A program made the translations under genes and the position numbers. A DNA stretch of 64,000 nt from Spongilla lacustris (taxonomy: Eukaryota > Porifera > Demospongiae > Spongillida > Spongillidae), in assembly GCA_949361645.1 (NCBI GenBank), contig OX442422.1, forward strand, positions 9,064,426 to 9,128,425, in the 5' to 3' direction. The notes under the pieces are model-generated. The model had not been told where the DNA came from. It was given only the letters and a program-made list of their open reading frames with translations, and ran no database searches. Below are positions 29,001 to 41,000 of this stretch, one piece after another; position 1 is the first letter of the stretch; each line of letters starts with the position of its first letter.

Positions 29001-32000
29001 CTCAAATCCTTTTCATTTTTCAGCAATCTATTAGGGCTCATTGAGATTAGTTATGATGCACAGTTTCACTTTCGGATACACTTCGGTTAATTGACAATAT
29101 TCTGTCAACTTCGTAAGCGCTACGAATTTTTGTGATCACTATGACTGTTTTGCAAAGCTACAGTAATGTGTTCATAAGGTTTTGATTGAAACTGTTACTA
29201 ATACTAGAATGCACTCGCCTCATGGGTGTACACATATGTATGTGTTGTGTGAAAACCATAATAAACTTAATATTTTGACTAGTTGTTTTACACTTCTCAA
29301 ATTATCTCAAAACACCCCTATTCATTTCTCTATTTCAATTTAACCCCGTGACGAGATAGGTTATGAAGTAGTTAATGCATTTAAATTAATTTTGGGTATC
29401 CGTTCCGCTAGTAAGTTATAAATTGATTTGTGTCACAAACATTATGTTTCTTTGAACTGCCGCTTGACCACAAAGTTTACACAGACGTAACGATGCTATT
29501 AAAACAGACGTAACTACGCTAGAAGGGCGTAGCCCAAGTTGCAAAAGAGAACGGGAAGGTCATGTTGCACTCTGCGCTAAGCTTTGTACGCTTGCTAATT
29601 AGCACGCATGAGTGTCCTGATACAACAATAGTAGCGCTCTAAGCATATTTATCCGCAGACTCAAGATATTCCCGTCATTCCAGCTTCAACTCTTGTTGAC
29701 CCCCACTGCTACAGGCTTAGTGATACTGTATCGCTCAAGGCTCCAAGAGCCCTTCAAGTTAGACTGAGTAGTTAGTTTTGCTACAGCACTACACATATGG
29801 TGTGATCTTTTGTGCACATGTATATGAGTAGATAAATATAGCACGTACAGTTTTGCTATGCTTTATAGAGCGCTACTATTGTTGTATCGGGATCGAAGTG
29901 TCATGCGTGCTAGAAGTGCATGTTAGCAAGCGTACGAAGCTTAGCGCAGAGTGCAACATGACCTTCCCGTTCTTTTGCAACTTGGGCTACGCCTTCTATC
30001 ATAGTTACGTCTATTTTAATAGCATCGTTACGTCTGTGTAAACTTTGTGGTCAAGCGGCAGCTCAAAGAAACATAATGTTTGTGACACAAATCAATTTAT
30101 AACTTACTAGCGGAACGGATACCCAAAATTAATTTTAATGCATTAACTATTTCATAACCTATCTTGTCATGGGGTTAAATTGAAATAGAGAAATGAATAG
30201 GGGTGTTTTGAGATAATTTGAGAAGTGCAAAACAACTAGTCAAAATATTAAGTTTATTAAGGTTTTCACACAACACATACATATGTGTACACCCATGAGG
30301 CGAGTGCATTCTAGTATTTATATTTCAATCAAAACCTTATGGACACATTACTGTAGCTTTGCAAAACAGTCATAGTGATCACAAAATTTCATGGTGCTTA
30401 CGAAGTTGACAAAATATTGTCAATTAACCGAAGTGTATCCGAAATAACTAATCTCAATGAGCCCTATTAGACTGCTGAAAAATGAAAAGGATTTGAGAGG
30501 GTCGTGGCAAAAGTTGTGGTGCTCTAGCAGCGAATACAATTAGGTCTTTAATATAATTTGGCCCATACAGACAAGAACTTGTACAAAGTGGCCAAAGCAT
30601 TCAACATCACTGGAAAGCTCAATTGACCAATTGCCGAAAGATTTGTTTTCTGTGCCCCTCAATGTACAAATGTGCCCAGATGGGAACACCCAAGAGAATA
30701 GATTGTTATTCCATCCATTCTGATGTATATTTGAGCAGGCTAATTTATTTTGTTATTTTACAAATTGAGCCTTTCTACTTGATACATCAAAATTGCTATT
30801 TAGTCATGTGCTGCTTATACTTTAATATTAGCTTTACATGGCAGTTATAAAGTGAAAGAAAAGATATCTAAATGGCATGGATGTTCACACCTATTATGCC
30901 AGTACACCATGGTATAAATAGATGTGTGAACACCAGTTGTCAAATCAAGTACTGTGCTGTGCCAAGCCAACCGGCACTGTTTCAACAAATTGTGCGTCCA
31001 GCAAGGCACTTAAGCCAGTTGTACACTTAGGAATATTGAAATCATGCTGTGCCAAAGATGTGTCATGTAAATGTAGTTATGTCAGTACATCACCTTAAAA
31101 AGTCATAATGAAGTACGATAATTTTAATCTAATCTTTCAGAAAAACGTTTTATAAAGGATAACTGTGGCTGTGGAAAGTGTGTCTTCAAAGGACTCATTA
31201 CCAATGGATGTCCTCATTCACTAAGACAGCAATTTGTGTACCTTAATATTGGTACACTTACTACGAATGAAAAAAACATTCTACTACTAAAGCTTAAGGC
31301 TGATGCAGATGATATTGATACCAAATATCGTCACATGGTCCTTAAGTTTAAAACCTGGATGGAAGAAAATGTGACTGTGGAAGATTACAGGAAGATCCTT
31401 ACAAGTATACCAGGTACTATGAGGAAAGATGTGGCTATGCTTAAGGACAGACTGAAGGAGATTGAGGCAGCTAATTACTTCAACTGCTCAGCAATACTCT
31501 CTGACTACTACACGTGGTTTAATTGTTCTGTTTTGAAAAAAGTACTAGAAGATGCTAAAACTTTAACCCACAAAGACCCCATGGAGCTTTTGTCAATCCT
31601 TCAGTCCTACACAGAGGAGGTGCACAAGTATTGCAAACATAACATCTTTGAATGTCCCCCACCTTCATGTATGTCATCCACAAAGGGCACTACTTACTTT
31701 GTATTAAAACTGGATGAGTGTCTGGTAATTGACAAAGAAAAATTCAGTATGAAAGAAATTCAACAAGTTGAAGCTACTCTAATGACAGATTTCGATATTC
31801 CAGAGTATGCATTGAAGTTATGCACTGTTGCTGATGGATGTGTGGAGCTGGTGTATTCTGTACCACTGTGTATATACTCTGTACTGTTTCCTTTGGATGA
31901 AGAACAGTGGAAACATCTTATCACACTTGGTGTGACAGAGATCATAACAAAGGACTACCACTATAAGAAGGAACATGTAAGCATATATCCTTCTCTTTTT

Positions 32001-35000
32001 TTATAATATGCGCTAGGTCCCTTTTCTTGGAATCAATCCCATATTATATGGGACAGTTCACTAGAAAATGGCCCTTCGCATATACATATAATCATTATAA
32101 ATTATATATAATATTAATTTGTAAAAATGTTATAAAAATGCTTCTTGTTTGAATCGCTATATCTTCCGAACAGTAAACACTAACCTTATACTACACCACG
32201 TTTGTGTGGTAAAATATATTTTGGAGTCTTGCACTTGCTCCATGCTAGTATTGCAATGTTCGATAACCCACCAGGTTCAAACCCGCCATAACGTTCAGTA
32301 GGAGCAATTAATTTTTTTGTTCTACTTGTGCTGATTAGAATAATGACATAACACTACAACATAGCATATAACAGATGACTAAGTACAATAAAAATAAATA
32401 AATACGCACTAACATATGTGATCAAATCAGCCTATAATAAGACTCTGCCCTCATGTACTGCTAGGGTCAGATCACAATAAACTGGGTGGTGGTAAGAAGA
32501 CCTGCTTCCTTGCAGGCACATGATAGCACTGCGCAGTATGGCAAAAGACAGACGACATCTCAGCCAGCCCATAATCGCTTCAAATTCGGTTTTGTGGTCC
32601 TATACCTATTGATTTGTTTTATTTGTTAATTTTTATGCCATCCATTATGGAGGTACAGTTGAACAAAGTACATGCACTTTTTCCCGGCTCGATTCGCGCC
32701 AGCCTGGCACACTCGGTCCAAAGTTGGTGTGTCCAATTATGGGTGTGGCAATCTGCAGATACTCTCATGAGTGGATCCAGGAGTTTTGAGAGGAGGAGTA
32801 ATAATGTAAGGAGCTGCCCCAGGGAGGGGAGGGGGAATGGGGGGGGGGGCACCCTCCCCACCCAGTTAGGGTGTATGGGGGAGTGCTGTAAGCTCCCCCA
32901 CCAAGAAGCTAACATGTATTTATTAAACTCTACGCAAAAAAGCGATGCATGGCCATATTGTTTATAGAGACATGCCCCTTCCATGTGGGTGTGTGGTATC
33001 TCTCTTTGTTAGCTGCTACTGTTTCCGCTTAGAGTTTGGGGCAGACCTCAGTGGCAGGCCAAATAATGTACCAGCACTCACCTTACAGTAGATATGTGAA
33101 GTTATGTTATCTACATGTATGCTAACCTTTCAGAAAAACGTTTTATAATGAATAGCTCATGTGGCTGTGAAATAATAATATAAAGTGTAGGCAGATGAGT
33201 TGTGTGCTCAAATATGAAGTGGCAAAAGTAACTCTGTTTTTTTCTTCCTTAGCATTTTATAGTACCATTTGAAATGCATGTAATGCATGCTTGGCCACCC
33301 TCGTTACCGGTTAGAGAAAAGAAAAGGAAATACACCCGCTATGTAGCTTAATTGGGTTTGCATTTTTTATTGTGTCTTGCACATGCGCTTAGGTGCTTGC
33401 GTTCAATTTCACCAAGGAGGCATTCCTGACTTCTGGTGTGTTGGTTATAGCTCATGAGGCACTGGAACTAGTAATTTAATCTATGAAGAGGCCATGTTAA
33501 AATTAGTTGGGCCACTTTTTAGCATTAGTCAAATACAACAACCTAGACTATAGGTTTAGGAAAATGCAAATTATCAATAACTAGAGGTACAAAGTATAGT
33601 GCATGGCCTGTCTGTATGATTGCTGATTTATATAATCCTCACATTATCTTCCATATCACTTTTACCTCATACTTGTATGGAAAATATCCAAGACAGAGTT
33701 TTCACAATGGTGGGTATGCATAGGCGGCCGGAGGGGGGGGGGGGGGCCAGGGGGCCTTGGCCCCCCCCCCCTCCCCAGGCTATGGCACCCCCTTCCCCCC
33801 ACCCCCAATCCCTAAAACTATCGTCAATTACTACAATCCAAAGAGACTACAACATAACAGTTTGGTCCTCAACTGAGGATGGTGACTATGTATAGCGTGC
33901 CACCTAACACCTCTTGGTGTAGCATCTGCTGTGATATGACGTACCATGCCCACTATACTTCGTTCACATGACACATCTTTGGTAAGGCAGGGTACGGAAT
34001 AGTTCGACTATTGAGTACCATTCATACACATTTGAGGTTATGTGGTATTGATTGGGCAAAAAAAAAGGCAATTCCTGTAACTAGCTACAAACATTTAATT
34101 ACCTGATATCAACCACCATGCCAGTTAAAAAATACAATATGGGAAAAAACCTACCATGCATGCTTGCATGCTTTCATATCACAATCTACTTCAATCGAGC
34201 CATACAGGGACTGCATGGGTAGCATGGTTGCTGCAATGCAACTGTGCTGGCACGGCACATTACAGTTTTGACGTGTTCACATGTCAAATTTTAACTGAAC
34301 TATGCTGTGCTATACACCATGCTGGCATGGATAATTGTATCATGTGAATGTAGTACTAGTGATTTCAATGCAATCTCCCATTTGCATGAACAGCAATGTA
34401 GCAAGAGCACACAACTCACTGAACATATTGGCAACAAAATTGTAAGTCTAGACTGTGGTGAACTATGGCACATGGGCAATTGCATCTATAGCTGGTACTG
34501 TTAAGTCTCATGCTCATGCCCAGCCTTTCATCTTTAACCTTGGGCCCCAGCTTGGCTAGGAGGAAGGAAGCAATCCTCAAATATTATACCACCCATATCA
34601 CATTCACCTCATGCATGTACACGTAGAAAATATCAGAGCCCCAATTTAATTTTTAGAATTCACCATAATGTGCACAGCCTTGGGTTTAAATGGGTGAGCT
34701 CTTTGTGGGCAGAGGGGAATTTGTTGAGGAGTGTGGTTTGGTGATCTTATATATGGCCATTGTTGAATACTAATAAACTCCCTATGTATGGTAATGTATA
34801 TTTCTTCAGTGGGTGGGTGGGACGCACAACGGTTGACTAACCCACTCTCCCCACTCTCCTTAGGATGATGGTGATACTCCATTACACCTTGCTGCAAGGG
34901 GAGGTCATACTACTTGTGTGGAACATCTCCTTTCCACTCCTGGTATTGATGTGAATGTTAAGGATGAGGTGAGTTGCTCCATTGTATGTTACCTTCTATC

Positions 35001-38000
35001 GCCAAATGAGGACCAAATCTAATCAATAGCCATTAAGCACACACATTGCAGATCTCGTTCTTTGTAGCACATAAAGGTGACACGCGACAATATAGAACGT
35101 TGTGCATGTTATGATTACTGCCTCCAACATTTTGTCACTGCAAATGTGTCTTGTAATTTAAGGCAGTGAAGTAGCATCTCCCGCTTGTGGGAACAACAAT
35201 TATCAAATTACTGTCGGTGACATGCAAAGTGAACTATGGATGTAGGCAAAGAATATATATTTGTGGAGCACGAACTAAGGTGGAATTGGCTGGTTCTCGT
35301 GCTTATTACATAGATCCACAATTCTAATTCCACTTACTTGTAATGCGTTTTATATTCATAGTAATAAACTAACTACCTTGCACTGAAAGCGTTCACCGAA
35401 GTGTGACAAAGCTTTGCCATATGTCTCCACAACTACAGGAATACAACATGGCACTTCAATGACCCAGGATTGAAAATTATAGCTTAATGTAGTTTTTATG
35501 TTAAATGCCAATAATCCGATTACATTTCATTTATTGAATCTCCATTATCAGAGTGATTCAAGATTAAGGTTAGAAATACGTGATTAGTATATCATTTATC
35601 AGTACCATCCAAAGCCAAGTATTATTCATGTGTATGCTAATATTGTGGCTGATTCGTGGGCATTATTTGTTTCCTCAGTGTGGGTTACATAGCATTATTG
35701 CTATGAATACAGCTCAGAAACAACTTGAGGAATAACGCCCCAATATACCTGATCCATGCGTGTGAATATTTCACTTGCCTCAGGATGGTAAAGTAACTGC
35801 ATGAAAATATTAGTATTGTTAGATGTACAGACCCACTAATCATAATGCAGAAATGAAAACTGCTAACTATCAATATTGTGCCTGCAAACGCTGATAGATC
35901 AATACTGTGATATGGTGCATTTAATTGAAAATATTATTCAAACACTGAATGCAGTTTACCACAACAAATTATTGAAGTTGTTTCATACCTTATAAAAACT
36001 GCATTACAAGCTGTGACAGAGCTTGCCTTTAATTGCTTCTGCATCCGATTATTACCATCCTGGTGTGATTGCAATAGTTCTTAAAAATTATGCACTATTG
36101 TACCCTCTCCAGGATGGTTATACTCCATTACACCTTGCTGCAAATGGAGGTCATATTACCTGTGTGGAACATCTCCTTTCCACTCGTGGTATTGATGTGA
36201 ACATTAAGGATGAGGTGAGTTGCTCCATTGTATGTTACCTTCTATCGCCAAATGAGGACCAAATCTAATCAACAGCCATTAAGCACACATGAACGTTGTG
36301 CATGTTATAATTACTGCCACTGAAACATTTGTCATGTGATTTAAGGCAGCGAAGTAGTATCTCCCGCTTAAGCGAACAACAATTATGAAGAGCACACAAA
36401 ACATGTGGAACACAAAGTAAGCAGCAGGAAAGCGTATCTCGATCTGCTTATGTAAACAGTACAAATGAAGATAGCCAAACAGGTGGAATTGGCTGGTTCT
36501 CATGCTTATTACATAGATCCACAAATTCCAATGCACTAACATGTAATTGTTTTATATTCTTAGTGATTGCTCTTAGTTAACTGACTTAACCTTGCATCTG
36601 TAAAGTTTTATTACAAAATATGAAGCCCCACAAGGAGGCATATTAGTTACTAAGATGGTGCTGATGATAGTGTGACATAGCTTTGCCACATGTATCCTCC
36701 ACTACAGGAATGCACTGCCACCTGAAACTCAAAACAACACAGTGCATCTATGACCCAACTATACTTAACCATACTTGCTTAAAGTAAATACTAATAATCC
36801 AATTAGATATAATTATTATTAACATGATTCAAGATCAAGGTTAGAGATACTGCTGATATTACTTATCAGTACCATCCAATGCCAAGTACTATTCCTGTAT
36901 ACGCTACGTGCTGGTTTTATGTCGTGGGCATTATTTGATTCCTGCAAGTCATGTTTGAATTACATAGCATTTATTATTGCTATAAATACAGCTCACAAAC
37001 AACTTGAGGAATAATGCTGGCCCACAAAATACCATGCATGTGAATATTTAACTTGCCTCTGGAAGGTACAGTAGCTGCATGAAAATATTAGTATACTGTT
37101 AGATGTACAGACCCACTAATCATAACGCAAAAATGAAAACCACTAATTACCAATATTGTGCCTGCAAATGCTGGTAGATCAATACTGTGATATGGTGCAT
37201 TTGAAAATATCATTTGAACACTGCATCGCAGGGTACCACAACAAATATTTGAAGTTGGCCACTAATTGCCTCTGCATCCGATGTGATTGCAATAGTACTT
37301 AAATGATGTATGTGTATGAGTAAGTACTATTATAAACCCACTCCGGCCAGTATGGTTATACTCCATTACACCTCGCTGCAAGGGAAGGTCATACTACTTG
37401 TGTGGAACATCTCCTTTCCGCTCCTGGTATTGATATGAACATTAAGAGCATGGTGAGTGGGTTCATTGTAAGAGATATGAGCTGTGTATACATATTAGGT
37501 TTTGTTCATGCACATGTAGTACAGTAGGTGTTTATGTACACTAGACACCTGTTGCAGATTTGCATGCATTTTTCATATAGATCCCCTTAATGAACTTATA
37601 AAAATACAGTCACAATCGTTCGGTCACAATACTTCTTTCAGGAAATAAAATTAAATAAAAAACAACATTCCAAGTCACGTAACAACAGGAAACCGGTTTA
37701 AATATTCGGTACTTAATTAAATGAGTGCCATTTAACAATATCGACAGCAGGAATAGATACACTGAGAGAAAAAGGTATGAGATTCAAAAAAGTAAGCCCT
37801 TCCATGGGCACCCCCAGCTTTTCTGGAAGAGGGGGGATTGCCAGGATATGGCAATGGGGGCACCATTTGACAGCCACGGATACGCTGTCCGCTTTCGGCC
37901 AATTCAAGATTCAATCAGTGTGTGCATGTATGTAAACTTTTGTTACAATGGGGGGGTCGCCCATGCCTTCACTGTCTGAGCATCATTGAAAGGAGTCTAA

Positions 38001-41000
38001 AGAGTCCACTTTTGTCGAAAACAGCACAGCCAAACGCTCAAAAAACAAACACTAACAGACAGACTATCCAGACTATCCACGCGTTTAGAAATAGACGTGT
38101 ATTATATGTGACTGTTAAGATGTGTTGCTGCATCCCTAATCAGTTCTCAATGATTAATATTGTCATGATTCTGACAATGTCAAGATTACTTCCACCACTA
38201 AAGTACTATACTGTTATACACACCGCATGTCTGTACTGTCAAGTTAATATCATTACCAATGAGGTGATGGGGGCAGGCTACAGTAGAGAGGTTCTTTGCA
38301 CATATTAGGCTGATGTATGGTGGTATCTGTAACTACACATGGCCTAGGTACATTAAAGGGGTACACATGGCCTAGGTACATTACCTAGGTACACATGTAT
38401 ACATGTATGTATCTATATATGATGGCAGCTGATATTAATCAGGTGCATGTGCCCAAATAGCATCTATATGTATGTACTTTATCATTCCCACTCCAGTATG
38501 GTGATACTCCATTGCACATTGCTGCATGGGAAGGTCATACTACTTGTGTGGAACATCTTCTTTTCACTCCTGGTATTGATGTGAACATTAAGAATTGGGT
38601 GAGTTGGTCCACTGAGGACATATGTATGGACAGTTACCATGTGTCTAAAGTGATGACCATGTTCTACATGTACGTGTGTACATTGTACCCACCATGATGA
38701 CTGAACTATTGTACCCACTCCAGTATGGTCATACTCCTTTACACCTTGCCGCATGGGGAGGTAATACTACTTGTGTGGAATGTCTGCTTTCCACTCCTGG
38801 TATTGATGTGAACAGTAAGGATATGGTAAGAAGAGGTGGCCGGAGGCGGAGGGGGGGGGGGGGGGGGGGGCTTGGCTCCTCCCATTCCCCCTCCCCTGGC
38901 TATGGCGCCCCCTTTCCCCCACCTCCCCTAAAACTATCGTCTATGCAAAGAGATTACATCATGGCCCCTCCCCTCAGTAGATAGTTGGTCTATTGATGTG
39001 GTGTGGACATATGTAGGGGTATAGTTACCTACCAAGACAGTAATGGTATTTATAGCATGCAGTGTGTTCCTTGAAAGCATATACACGTATGTCAGTGTCT
39101 CTATAAAGCATCTTTTTTACATACTGCATGCCATGTTGACCGAACTATTGTACCCACTCCAGGAAGGCCATACTCCATTACACCTCGCAGCATGGAGAGC
39201 TCATATTAGTGTGGAGCGTCTCCTTTCCACTCGTGGCATTAATATGAACAATAAGGATATGGTAAGTTGATCCACTGAGTCCTGTATATCCTCTTAGCAA
39301 GGAATTTTTGGTATAATTTCAGAAGGGAAGGACACAAGGTTTTTCTGAGGCCATCATGTGAAGCCCACTTCACTGGACCAGTACATGACATCATTGTGCA
39401 TGGATACTGGATTTGGGGATGGTGTAGTCCCCTAGACCATGGGGATGGCTATGTCCTAGCTTTCCTGCACCTCGCAGCTTCATGTCCCCAAAGCCCACAA
39501 TTATAGCACGTACTGGAGCCTCACTGTCTCATTGTGCCCATGGGACCTGTTCAACTGTCGTCCGTTTTTCTGTCAGTTGAAAGAATGCCTATGTTATCTC
39601 TGCCATCTATATGCAGCATGGGTAGCTGACACTGACAGTGGTTTCTATCCATGACCTAACATTAGTACATTAAGCAACTGCTCAAATCTGAATCTAATTT
39701 TCTACACATGTGCATGTATAGTCTTTTCAGGCTCTGTCCATTTGGCTAGTTTGCACTGCCAGTTCTCTGAACGACTAGTTTTTCTCTTTCTTAACAGTCC
39801 TCAGCAGAATAGACTATAGCGCCTTAACAAGGCAGCCTTTACTCGTTCATAATCCACCACTTTCCGAAGCTACCGCCATTGCCTAAATGAGCACAGCCCA
39901 TTAGCTGCCACCTGGCCCTTCTTAGTACTGAATGCTTGCATCATTCTTTAAGTTCAATTAAAGAATGCATCTGTATATTAAGTTCTCAGGCTTGCCTGCT
40001 CCAGATCTACAGCTCGATCTTCACTGAGAACTGATCAGTTCCATCATCCAGGAACCTGAGGTTTTTCAACATTTTTTCCTGATAACACCTTCACTCCACT
40101 GCTTCTTTCCCTACAGTGCCACCTCTCCTCCACATTTCTGCCACTTGCATTCCTCAATTGTGATTGGTATCAGTCACGCTCTGCTGATGTTCAGACATAC
40201 TTGCTCATGCATCTTTCATTGTATATCTTCCTGCTTCTGGTCGATTTCCATTTGACAGCTTACTCCTTCATGCTGTTATGGCAGTCTGTGGCTGACTTGG
40301 AAAGTTCCTAAATGTAGAGGTGTTGGGTCCTCAATCTTATTATACACTAACGTTAAGCAGGGCAAACCAACTCCAAAAGAGCAATCCAATCCCCCACCCC
40401 GGCCCCCACCCCCACTTCCAAAAATAAAAAACAAAAGAAAAGAAATCATGTGCTAAAATACTCATCGATAAAGAGAATGTGTTCAAGGACCTCTCATTTC
40501 ACTATTCAAACTCTGTAAAACAATCTTCCAGAATTCGTTATGTCCTCATGCATGTAAATACTCTACGAGGCCACTAAAAATTTAATGAGCTACATGTACT
40601 TGGTACCACGGGTAGAACCTTAATTTACATGTCGAGTCTTCCCATCTTTGGTAATGTCAGTGAACACTGAGGTGATGGTGTAAGGATTTGTTCACAACAC
40701 CTCCATGTTGATACATGCATTTATGCATATGTGTGTGCACACATTGTAATAATGTGACATTGTCTCCTTAGGCCATCATTGCACGTTTGAAGTCTGTAAG
40801 CAAACCTACACATGCTGTGGTAAGTATGTATATTGTTGAACTAAGACATATCATCAGGCTTGGGCAGGAAGGCAGCATCTATTGCTAAGTAACTACCCTC
40901 CCCGCACATGCCACATCGCGTCAATCGTCCATTAGGGGCACATACTTGTAGCATTGCAGTATAACACAAAATGGAAGATGCTATGAAATCAGCATGACCC

